Position numbers and translations under genes: made by a program | The notes under the pieces: generated by a model | What the model was told of the DNA's origin: nothing | Databases searched by the model: none | The model's input: only the letters and a program-made list of their open reading frames with translations | Origin: Desulforamulus profundi | Lineage (GTDB): Bacteria; Bacillota_B; Desulfotomaculia; Desulfotomaculales; Desulfotomaculaceae | DNA length: 45,233 bases | NCBI RefSeq assembly: GCF_002607855.1 | Contig: NZ_AWQQ01000118.1 | Span: 1-45,233, forward strand | Direction: 5' to 3' | Shown here: positions 18,143 through 25,501 of the stretch, piece after piece | Numbering within the stretch: the stretch's first letter is position 1 | How the letters are laid out: each line of letters starts with the position of its first letter

Positions 18143-18801
18143 ATGAGCGCAGCGGTTGAGATAGCAAAGGAAAAGGTGGCTGAACTAGGGAAAAAGATGC
18201 TGACTTCCGGACTGGTGGCAGGGACCTGGGGCAACATCTCTGCCATAGTCCGGGAAGCAGGGGTGGTGGTGATTACTCCCAGCGGCATGGATTACACCTA
18301 TCTCAAGTCATCGGACATGGTGGTGCTGGACTTATCCGGTCGGATTATCGATGGAAATCGCAGACCGTCCAGCGAAGCGCCACTGCATTTGGCCATTTAT
18401 CGTGCCAGGGAAGACGTTGCGGGCGTGGTTCATACCCACAGTGAAGTGGCCTCGGCCTTTGCGGTGGTCCGGCAGCCCATCCAACCGGTGGTGGAAGATG
18501 CGGCCATGCTGGTGGGGGGACCGGTGGAAGTGGCTCAATATGCCTGCCGGGTACGGAGGAACTGGCCCACAACGTCGTTGCCGCCCTCGGACAGCGGTTT
18601 GCCGTATTAATGGCCAATCACGGCTTGGTGGGTGTAGGACGCAGCGTTGATGAGGCTTTTACGGTTTGCCAGGTGGTTGAAAAGTGCGCCAGAATTTATG
18701 CCTGGTCCAAAACAATAGGACAACCGGTGGTGATACCGGAACAGGATGTGCTGCATCTAGGCAGGGCCTATCGCAGCACGTACGGACAGTCTTCAAAATA
18801 G
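18143..18801 (+). CDS. Class II aldolase/adducin family protein (candidate 5-substituted ribulose-1-phosphate aldolase), frameshifted as read
   Basis: Zinc-dependent class II aldolase of the fuculose-1-phosphate aldolase type. Metal and catalytic residues are present: Glu78 in SSEAPLH, His97 and His99 in VVHTHSEVAS, His160 in MANHGLVGVG. GTWGNISA forms the phosphate loop. In Rhodospirillum and some Bacillus a homologue (Ald2/DrdA type) cleaves methylthio- or 5-deoxy-ribulose-1-phosphate, made by MtnA, to dihydroxyacetone phosphate and an aldehyde. Its place beside mtnP and mtnA supports this role by inference. ATG 18143 is chosen for AGGTGGGAG at 18128. One C is missing in GCCTG at 18543/18544; restored length is 219 residues. 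Confidence 0.87.
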
Positions 18802-18838
18802 AGAGTACCCTTTCGGGGGAGTGTAGGAGAGATGAATT

Positions 18839-20140
18839 TTGAATAAGCTACTGATCCGCGGGGCGACAATTTTAACCATGGAAGGCCCGGACGCCATTAT
18901 CGACATCGGTGAAATTTTAATAGAAGATGGGTGGATTACCCACGTGGGGCTTCCAGGTTCGGCATCCGGATCCTTTGATATGGACGAGGTTATTGAGGCT
19001 GACGGGCAGGTGGCCATGCCGGGCTTTATCAACTGTCACACCCATGCGGCTATGACCTTGCTCCGGGGTTATGCAGATGATTTGCCTTTAATGGAATGGC
19101 TGTCGGAAAAAATTTGGCCCTTTGAGGGGAAAATGACCGGTGAGGACATTTACTGGGGTACTATGCTGGCCTGTTTGGAAATGATCAAGTCCGGCACCAC
19201 CTGTTTTGGCGATATGTATGATCACATGCACCATGTGGCCCGGGCGGCTGAAAAAGCAGGTATGCGGGCGATACTATCCCGGGGCATGATCGGTGTGCTT
19301 CCTACTGGCGAGAAGGCCCTGGCTGACGCTGAAGAACTGGCAAAGGACTGGAACGGCAAAGCCGACGGGCGCATCACCGTGATGCTGGGTCCCCATGCCC
19401 CCTATACCTGCCCGCCGGAATATCTGGAAAAAGTGATGAATTTGGCGGCCAAGCTGAAGTTGGGCATTAACATCCATGTGGCGGAAACCCTGGCAGAAGT
19501 AGAGGAGATTAAAAAGCAATACGGCAAAACGCCGGTACAGCACCTGGACAGTGTAGGATTATTTAAATTCCCCGTTTTGGCTGCCCATTGTGTCCACCTG
19601 GATGAGCTGGACATGGAAATTCTGGCTCAAAAGGCCATGGGCATTGCCTACAACCCCCAGAGCAACATGAAGCTGGCCAGCGGGATCGCGCCGGTGGCAC
19701 GGTTACTGGAACTGGGGGCCACGGTAGGGATCGGCACAGACGGCACAGCCAGCAACAACAACCTGGACATGCTGGAAGAATTGAGAACCGGCTCCTATTT
19801 GCAGAAGGTCAGCACCATGAATCCGGAAGTGATTCCGGCCTACAGGGCACTGCAGATGGCCACCATTGACGGAGCCTTGTGCATGGGCCTGGGAGATAGG
19901 GTTGGTTTAATTAAAGAAGGCATGCGGGCGGACATTATTTTAATTGATACCACCGAACCCCGCATGTGCCCCCAGCACAACCTGGTGGCTAACATTGCCT
20001 ACGCAGCCAATTCTTCGGATGTCCGCACCGTCATCATTGACGGTAAAGTGGTGATGTTGGACCGGGTGGTCTTAACCATTGACGAAGAAAGGGTTATGTA
20101 CGAAGTTCGGGAACGGGCTGAACGACTGGCAGGCAAGTGA
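18839..20140 (+). CDS. mtaD: 5-methylthioadenosine/S-adenosylhomocysteine deaminase
   Basis: Amidohydrolase that deaminates MTA, SAH and often 5'-deoxyadenosine to the inosine forms. The 433-residue protein has the metal ligands His67 and His69 (FINCHTHAAMTLLRG), His213 in INIHVAET, His250 in AAHCVHLDE and Asp301 in IGTDGTASNNNLDM. Intact. Start is TTG 18839, with GGAGA at 18826-18830. It closes the salvage operon: its inosine products would suit the Asn-type phosphorylase and the altered AhcY upstream. Confidence 0.94.
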   Translation: MNKLLIRGATILTMEGPDAIIDIGEILIEDGWITHVGLPGSASGSFDMDEVIEADGQVAMPGFINCHTHAAMTLLRGYADDLPLMEWLSEKIWPFEGKMTGEDIYWGTMLACLEMIKSGTTCFGDMYDHMHHVARAAEKAGMRAILSRGMIGVLPTGEKALADAEELAKDWNGKADGRITVMLGPHAPYTCPPEYLEKVMNLAAKLKLGINIHVAETLAEVEEIKKQYGKTPVQHLDSVGLFKFPVLAAHCVHLDELDMEILAQKAMGIAYNPQSNMKLASGIAPVARLLELGATVGIGTDGTASNNNLDMLEELRTGSYLQKVSTMNPEVIPAYRALQMATIDGALCMGLGDRVGLIKEGMRADIILIDTTEPRMCPQHNLVANIAYAANSSDVRTVIIDGKVVMLDRVVLTIDEERVMYEVRERAERLAGK

Positions 20141-20143
20141 GAT

Positions 20144-20199
20144 GTGAGAAGTTGGAAGTGAGAATTTAGAAGTAAGAAGTTGGAAGTGAGAAGTCGGTT
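20144..20199 (+). repeat. Four 14-bp tandem repeats
   Basis: Four direct repeats of the type GTGAGAAGTTGGAA lie at 20144-20157, 20158-20171, 20172-20185 and 20186-20199. Units differ at zero to four positions. They start three bases after the mtaD stop, and the last two units contribute the left arm of the terminator hairpin. Confidence 0.85.
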
Positions 20200-20216
20200 A
20201 CTCTCACTTCTTGTTT
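20183..20216 (+). terminator. Intrinsic terminator after mtaD
   Basis: Stem GAAGTGAGA (20183-20191) / TCTCACTTC (20202-20210) with a 10-base loop and a tail TTGTTTT. The left arm lies inside the tandem repeats, so other repeat units could also pair with the right arm. Confidence 0.8.
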
Positions 20217-20220
20217 TATG

Positions 20221-20250
20221 TTACTGTACTTTCTCTTATGGTGATACTAT
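20221..20250 (+). promoter_or_regulatory. Possible promoter for the RlmI-like gene
   Basis: TTACTG (20221-20226) and TACTAT (20245-20250) with 18-base spacing, located between the mtaD terminator and the methyltransferase start. Both boxes are imperfect. Confidence 0.5.
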
Positions 20251-20280
20251 AAGTGACTTAGATAAATCGGGGGTTTTTAT

Positions 20281-21456
20281 ATGGCAAAAGTAATCTTGCA
20301 CCAGGGGAAGCAAAAACGCATCGCCGGCGGGCATCCCTGGGTTTACCGGACCGAGATCAAAGAAATCACCGGGGATTTTACGCCGGGGGACATTGTCGAT
20401 GTGTATGACTTTCGCGACAGGTTTGTGGGTAGGGGCTACATCAATCCGGCCTCCCAAATTACCATTCGGATTATGACCCGCAATCCCGAAGAAGAAATCA
20501 ATGAAGAATTCTTCCGCCGCAAGATCCAGGCCGCCTGGGAATACCGCCAGAAAGTGGTGCGGGACAGCAATGCTTGCCGGGTGATTTTTGGCGAGGCAGA
20601 CTTTCTGCCTGCCCTGATCGTCGATAAATTCGGTGATTACCTGTCCGTGCAAACCCTGGCCCTCGGCATCGATGTCCATAAAGAAACCATCTTTAAATTG
20701 TTGAAAGAAATCATCCAACCCAAGGGGATGTACGAAAGAAATGATGTGTCCGTCCGCAAATTGGAGGGACTGCCTCTCATCACAGGCTTTGTCGGGGAAC
20801 CCTTTGACCCTAAAGTGGTGATTCAGGAAAACGGCATCCGATTTGTAGTGGATTTAGAAGGGGGACAGAAGACCGGCTATTTCCTTGACCAACGGGAAAA
20901 CCGCATGGCTCTGCAAGGGCTGGTGAAGGGAGGCCGGGTGTTGGACTGCTTCTGCCACACCGGCACCTTCTCCATGTACGCCGCTAAATACGGGGCCAAA
21001 GAGGTGGTGGGCCTGGACATTGCCGCCCCAGCCCTTGAAGTGGCCCGGGTCAATGCCCGGTTAAACGGTTACGGGGACATTTGCTCCTTTAAGGAAACCA
21101 ACAGTTTTGATGAACTAAGGGCCATGGAAAAGGCCGGAGACAAATTTGACGTAGTCATCCTAGACCCGCCTGCCTTTACCAAGTCCCGCCAGGCCATAGA
21201 AGGAGCCGTCCGCGGCTATAAAGAAATCAACCTCCGGGGCATGAAACTGCTGCCGCCAGGAGGTTACTTAATCACCTGCTCCTGTTCCTACCACATGCAC
21301 GAAGACAAGTTCCTGGAAGTAATCCTTGATGCTGGAAGGGACGCCGGCCGCCAACTAAAGCTGGTAGAACTCCGCCGCCAGGCGAAAGACCACCCGATGC
21401 TGCTGGCCTATCCCGAGAGTCATTATCTAAAGTGTGTGGTGCTGCAGGTGTGGTAG
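20281..21456 (+). CDS. rlmI: Class I SAM-dependent rRNA methyltransferase, RlmI/YwbD family
   Basis: A 391-residue RNA methyltransferase. An N-terminal PUA-like domain (about 1-75, HQGKQKRIAGGHPWVY) is followed by a middle domain and a Rossmann fold with the SAM motif LDCFCHTGTFSMYAA, the acidic loop VVGLDIA and the catalytic motif LDPPAFTKS; a second catalytic cysteine lies in TCSCSYHM. The E. coli family member methylates C1962 of 23S rRNA at C5; the exact target here is inferred. ATG 20281 with GGGGG upstream. It is a SAM user next to genes that recycle SAM by-products, but has its own terminator-separated unit. Confidence 0.9.
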   Translation: MAKVILHQGKQKRIAGGHPWVYRTEIKEITGDFTPGDIVDVYDFRDRFVGRGYINPASQITIRIMTRNPEEEINEEFFRRKIQAAWEYRQKVVRDSNACRVIFGEADFLPALIVDKFGDYLSVQTLALGIDVHKETIFKLLKEIIQPKGMYERNDVSVRKLEGLPLITGFVGEPFDPKVVIQENGIRFVVDLEGGQKTGYFLDQRENRMALQGLVKGGRVLDCFCHTGTFSMYAAKYGAKEVVGLDIAAPALEVARVNARLNGYGDICSFKETNSFDELRAMEKAGDKFDVVILDPPAFTKSRQAIEGAVRGYKEINLRGMKLLPPGGYLITCSCSYHMHEDKFLEVILDAGRDAGRQLKLVELRRQAKDHPMLLAYPESHYLKCVVLQVW

Positions 21457-21490
21457 AATTTAGCTTTCAGCCGTCAGCTATCATGTAGCT

Positions 21491-21595
21491 AATCACCTAA
21501 TTTGACGGCGCATGGGATCCAGTGAGCGGACCAGGTGACGTACCAGGGTGGATTTTCCACTGCCCACTCTCCGGTTAAGACGCCAAAATAGATGA
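21491..21595 (-). pseudogene. Fragment of an IS-linked AAA ATPase (ExeA/TniB-like)
   Basis: Read on the minus strand, the sequence encodes GVLTGE followed, after one missing base at 21565-21567, by VGSGKSTLVRHLVRSLDPM, a Walker A region typical of the ATPases that accompany Tn7-like or IS21-like transposases. Only about 35 codons remain. It is fused directly to the transposase fragment, so this is the scar of two overlapping insertion elements. Confidence 0.65.
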
Positions 21596-21956
21596 ACCCA
21601 GAAAGAATGGCAAAGAAGGGGTCAGAGCGCAATGTATCAATCCAGGCAGGGATGCTGGTCACTCCCTTAAAAGCCATCAAAAGGAGAGAGTGTAGCATAG
21701 CAACCGCATCTTTGGGAGGTGCCCCTTGAGTGGAAGAAGAGTAGTAATTCCGGATAAGGGGGACGATGGCAGTAAGGTCAGCATGCCAGAGCTTAGCGAT
21801 ATAAGGGAAGTTGGTAAATAAGGTAATCTGTTGATGGGTGTCAAGATAGAACTTTGACAATAAAGAATGTACAAAGTTCTGATATTGAGTATGAGAGTAT
21901 TTAAGAGACAGCAAAAAGATATCACCCCTTTGTTTGTAATAAGTAGGTAAAACCAC
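21596..21956 (-). pseudogene. N-terminal fragment of an IS transposase
   Basis: The minus strand encodes a segment with LIRNYYS, APPKDAVAMLHSLLLM, TSIPAWIDTLRSDPFFAILSGF. This is the N-terminal domain pattern of DDE transposases common in Desulfotomaculum genomes (PRDPVAMLRSLLLM and AILSGF). The family would continue with a DTPGVGTFYDF segment, but here the ATPase scar takes over at about 21595. The catalytic DDE core is missing, so it is dead. The start is uncertain; GTG near 21956 is possible and no ribosome binding site decides it. Confidence 0.7.
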
Positions 21957-22023
21957 TCATCGCGATTTTGGGGGTGATTTTGAAAAGTCAAGTACTTTTT
22001 ATGACCTTTATGGTTAACTACGT

Positions 22024-22074
22024 TTATTATACTAACGATATATAGCTATATCTATATATATCGCTTAGTAATAA
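22024..22074. repeat. Long AT-rich imperfect inverted repeat
   Basis: CTAACGATATATAG (22032-22045) faces CTATATATATCGCTTAG (22052-22068), and the flanks TTATTA (22024) and TAATAA (22069-22074) extend the pairing. The result is a stem of about 20 bp on the 5' side of the transposase remnant. It may be a terminal inverted repeat or small non-coding element; no T tract follows. Confidence 0.6.
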
Positions 22075-22097
22075 AGCAAGAAGACTCTTGAGGTGAA

Positions 22098-22123
22098 ATA
22101 AAAAAATCGCCATTGCTGGCGAT
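22098..22123 (-). terminator. Intrinsic terminator, minus strand
   Basis: On the minus strand ATCGCC (22123-22118) pairs with GGCGAT (22111-22106) around a 6-base loop and is followed by a run of seven or more T. It lies 100 bases past the end of the AlbA_2 gene. A second hairpin, GGCTGGA (22169-22175) / TCCAGCC (22189-22195), lies between them. Confidence 0.8.
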
Positions 22124-22221
22124 ATTGAAAAATGAAGCCCTTTGAGTTTTCGAATACGCTACGAACAAGGCTGGAGGGGATCTCCCTATCCAGCCGTCTT
22201 GCTTGTACTCAGTAATCGTAC

Positions 22222-23393
22222 CTACCTCGCCAATTCGGCCCTGGCGATGGAGTGGGTGTCCAGCGCCTCAAAGCCGAAGCAGCGGTAGATATAGCGCAGC
22301 AGGATATCCGCTACCTGGCGAGGGTTTTCCATGGTTTTCGCCTCTATGGGACTAAAGCCGTAGGGAAGGATAATGTCGGAGTAGCTGCTCTGGGGCCTGG
22401 GGTTATTTTTGTAGAAATCAAAGAATTTGGGGTCATCCAGCCCTTTGCCCTGGATGTTTTCCAGGGCCACCTTGGGTACAAACAGACCCATGTAGCCTGT
22501 AAAGCGGTACACTTCCCGGGCCAGTTTAATGGTGCGCAGCAGGGCCACCTGCAGGGCCCGGTAGTCCAAAAATTCCAGTGTAAAGGGTTCACTTTGCCGC
22601 TCTATTTTTTCACATAGGTGGGTATGGTGCAGAAGTAACAGACAACCCCGGAACGAAGGATTTCCAACCGGTGGTTTTCCGCATCAAAGGCAAAGCCCTC
22701 CGGTTCGAAACGAATATGATGGGGCAGGGTGTCTTTCCAGATGCTGCGGGCCATTTTTTTCAGACGGGAGATGCGTTCGGGCACAAAGAACGGGTCGATT
22801 AATTTTAAATTTAAGGGCACCGGGCAGCACATGACCTTGAACATCATTTCGTCCTGGTCGCCTTTTTGCAACTTCCGGTTAATAAAGGCTTTTACCTCGG
22901 TTTTATTGTGCTTGCTTTTTTCAAACAGCCGGTCCAGGATGTGCCGGTCTGTTTCGGGAACCGGGTCGGAACCTTCCATATTACGGCGGTAAATGCGGCC
23001 GTCATTGGTGATATGGGGCGGGTAGGTGCTTTCGGGAATCTTCACCACCAGCACACCCCGTTTGGTATCCTTTGTTTTTATGATCAGTTTGGAGGAAAAT
23101 AAAGGCACGGGGGTAATGTTTCCCTGGCAGATATTGCGAAAACGGTCCTTGGGGTCATTGGAAATGTCGATGCCCGGAAAGGATGTGGGCACATTCCTGG
23201 GATTGCGTGCATCTGCTCCGATGATGATCCAACCGCCAAAGGTATTGGTGAAGCTGGCTACAATTTTGGCCAAGTGTCTTGGGAAATCTTCCTTGTATTC
23301 CACATAAAGTCCTTCCGGGGTTTCTTCCTCAATTAGCTTATGAAGGTCTTCCTCTTCCAACTGCTCGATGGGTTTTCCGAAGGGGTTAATCAT
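22222..23393 (-). CDS. AlbA_2-domain (Schlafen-type) putative DNA-binding protein, frameshifted as read
   Basis: The N-terminal half (about 1-150) is an AlbA_2 domain: LYVEYKEDFPRHLAKIVASFTNTFGGWIIIGAD, PGIDISNDPKDRF, PPHITNDGRIYRR. These domains occur in Schlafen-like regulators and in accessory and defence loci; the function here is not known. The C-terminal half has no family I recognise. The frame breaks in the T-run at 22605-22610 (A6 on the coding strand; A7 gives VKKIERQSEPFTLEFLDYRA), which restores 390 residues. ATG 23393 follows GGAGG. It lies between IS remnants and an aminotransferase in a region that interrupts the ftsY-ylxM order, so it could be acquired. Confidence 0.75.
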
Positions 23394-23453
23394 ATGGTTT
23401 CCTCCGCGCAGGCTTTTGTCATTATTCTACCATATTTTACAGAATTCTTATAG

Positions 23454-23486
23454 AAAAGCCGTCATCCCGGGGTGACGGCTTTTTTT
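23454..23486 (-). terminator. Hairpin terminator after the aminotransferase (bidirectional form)
   Basis: AAAAGCCGTCA (23454-23464) / TGACGGCTTTT (23473-23483), an 11-bp stem with T runs on both strands. It ends the minus-strand aminotransferase transcript and separates it from the AlbA_2 gene. Confidence 0.88.
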
Positions 23487-23490
23487 AACA

Positions 23491-24909
23491 TCACTTTCTC
23501 ATCTTTAGGAGGACATTTTTGGCGCCGGAACCAACCATGCTTAAAAAACCGGTGTGATTGGTCAGCACGTCTTCCAAAGCATTTAATACTCGGTCTATCT
23601 GTTCCCTGGTGACAATCAGGGGCGGTTCCAGCCGGATAACATTGGGATTGTTCAGGGTATAAGCCGTGATAATCCGGTGTTTGTTGAACAGTTCCCCGGC
23701 CACCAAACTGCCCATGTATTCCTGGGCCAGTTTGTTGACCACGTTCATGGTAAACTTGAAGGAATATTTTTTGCCGCCGGATTCAGGCTGCTGGAATTCC
23801 AGGCCAATCATGAGTCCGCGGCCCCGCACATCCTTCAGCAAGGGGTATTTTTCCTTTAATTTTCTTAGTTGAGCCATGAAGTAGTCGCCCTTTTCCTTTG
23901 CCTGCCGGCATAAATCATCCTTTAAAATGACTTCGATGGTTTTCAAAGCCGCGGCACAGGCCGCCGTATTTCCGCCGAAGGTTGAGGTGTGGAGGAGGGC
24001 TTTCTCCATGGTTCCATAGGCCTTACGCCATATATCATCACCGGTCATGTAAGCTCCTATGGGCATTACACCGCCGCCCAGGGACTTGGCCAAACAGAGA
24101 ATGTCCGGCACCAGGTCTTCCGCCTCACAGGCAAAAAATGTCCCGGTGCGGCCAAAACCGGTTTGTACTTCGTCGGCGATCAGCAGGGTGCCATACTGGG
24201 CACAAAGTTTCTTGGCCCTGGTTAAGTAGCCCGCCGGAGGTTCGAGAATGCCCCCTTCCCCCTGAATGGGCTCCAGGATAAAGGCGGCGGCCTCCCTGGA
24301 GGAAAGCTGCTGCTGCAAAGCCGCTAAATCACCGAAGGGAATCCCTACGCATTCATTGACCAGGGGCTTAAAGGGGGCTTGATACTTGTCACGTCCGGTG
24401 ACCGAGAGGGCACCGAAGGTTTTGCCGTGGAAAGAATTATGACAATAAATAAACTTTTGCCTGCCGGTGGCGATTCTAGCCAGTTTCAGGGCGCCTTCCA
24501 CCGCCTCCGCCCCGCTGTTGCAGAAAAAACTCCGCTGCAGGTTACCCGGGGCCAGGTGAGCCAGGTTATGGGCTAGGGTTGCGGCGAGGCCGTTCATCGA
24601 GGCCTGCAGCAAATTGGGCAGGGATTGAACCCTTTGTAACGCCGTTAAAAGTTCCGGGTGGTTATGTCCTAAATTGAGGGCACCGTAAGCGCCTAAAAAA
24701 TCCAGGTACTCGTTGCCCTGGGCATCGTAAACCGACACACCGGAGGCCTCGACAAATTGAGTGTCAAAGTTGATCAGGCTGAACAGCGTGACCAGACTGG
24801 CGTTCAGGTACCGGCTGTGCAGGTCCTTCACCTGGTTTTGCTGCAGTTCCAGGGCTTGCTCCAGATGAATGAGGTCACTGCAGCCACAGGTACAGTCATG
24901 ATGGGACAA
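23491..24909 (-). CDS. Class III aminotransferase, putrescine/ornithine aminotransferase-like
   Basis: PLP-dependent class III aminotransferase of 472 residues. Family motifs: FLDFLGAYGALNLGHNHP, FFCNSGAEAVEGALKLAR, NSFHGKTFGALSVTG, EPIQGEGGI, LLIADEVQTGFGRTG, and the PLP lysine in LCLAKSLGGG. The long N-terminal extension and overall pattern resemble putrescine aminotransferase (PatA) and related omega-aminotransferases more than ArgD; the substrate is an inference. TTG 24909 is chosen because GGGAGGTG precedes it by eight bases. The first residues MSHHDCTCGCSD hold three closely spaced cysteines, which is unusual. Divergent from ylxM. Confidence 0.85.
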   Translation of the reverse strand: MSHHDCTCGCSDLIHLEQALELQQNQVKDLHSRYLNASLVTLFSLINFDTQFVEASGVSVYDAQGNEYLDFLGAYGALNLGHNHPELLTALQRVQSLPNLLQASMNGLAATLAHNLAHLAPGNLQRSFFCNSGAEAVEGALKLARIATGRQKFIYCHNSFHGKTFGALSVTGRDKYQAPFKPLVNECVGIPFGDLAALQQQLSSREAAAFILEPIQGEGGILEPPAGYLTRAKKLCAQYGTLLIADEVQTGFGRTGTFFACEAEDLVPDILCLAKSLGGGVMPIGAYMTGDDIWRKAYGTMEKALLHTSTFGGNTAACAAALKTIEVILKDDLCRQAKEKGDYFMAQLRKLKEKYPLLKDVRGRGLMIGLEFQQPESGGKKYSFKFTMNVVNKLAQEYMGSLVAGELFNKHRIITAYTLNNPNVIRLEPPLIVTREQIDRVLNALEDVLTNHTGFLSMVGSGAKNVLLKMRK

Positions 24910-25004
24910 GCGTATACACCTCCCAAAATATTCTCTTACCAATAAAGTATGTGGACTGGCCAGTTTTTATAAACGGCGTGAAGCACCTGTATGAATCTTT
25001 TGCC

Positions 25005-25033
25005 TTGACAGGGAACGGGGTGTTCAGTAAAAT
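25005..25033 (+). promoter_or_regulatory. Sigma-A promoter for ylxM-ffh and the downstream block
   Basis: Consensus TTGACA (25005-25010), 17-base spacer, TAAAAT (25028-25033). The ylxM start follows 58 bases later. Confidence 0.88.
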
Positions 25034-25091
25034 AGAACTATCTGTAAAGTGAAAGTCCTTTATACTTTGGAGAAAAAAGGAGGACTGCGCT

Positions 25092-25445
25092 TTGAAAGAG
25101 TTTCATAAAATAAATCTTCTCTATGATTTTTACGGCAGCCTGCTGACCGAAAGGCAGCAGAATTTTATCGAGCTATACTACGGAGATGATTTATCCCTGG
25201 GTGAAATTGCGGAACAGTTTGACGTGACCCGGCAGGCTGTGCACGATACCTTAAAAAGGGCGGAACAGACTCTGGGAACGTATGAAGAAAAGCTGGGTTT
25301 GGTTGACAAATTCAGCAAAGAATACAGGTCCATTGAAGAGGCCCTACATCTGATCCAGCGTTACCAAACAGGTCTGGAACCCGATGGGTTGGAGAAAACC
25401 AAAGAAATATTGGAATCGATCTTAAAGAACCGGCAGGAGTTTTAA
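25092..25445 (+). CDS. ylxM: YlxM/p13-like helix-turn-helix protein
   Basis: A 117-residue UPF0122 protein, whose genes sit directly before ffh in Bacillota; the streptococcal homologue acts in the SRP pathway. The central part resembles a sigma-70 region 4 helix-turn-helix: LTERQQNFIELYYGDDLSLGEIAEQFDVTRQAVHDTLKRAE split across residues 18-58. Start TTG 25092 after AAAGGAGG. Ffh follows after 56 bases. Confidence 0.9.
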   Translation: MKEFHKINLLYDFYGSLLTERQQNFIELYYGDDLSLGEIAEQFDVTRQAVHDTLKRAEQTLGTYEEKLGLVDKFSKEYRSIEEALHLIQRYQTGLEPDGLEKTKEILESILKNRQEF

Positions 25446-25501
25446 TAGGGTTTGAATTTTTCCGGAACCTTTAAATAGATTGGTGGAAGGAGGCGTCTGG
25501 T

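Noticed and set aside
20141..20216. CRISPR array
   Set aside because: The repeats are 14 bp with no spacers; they are simple tandem repeats.
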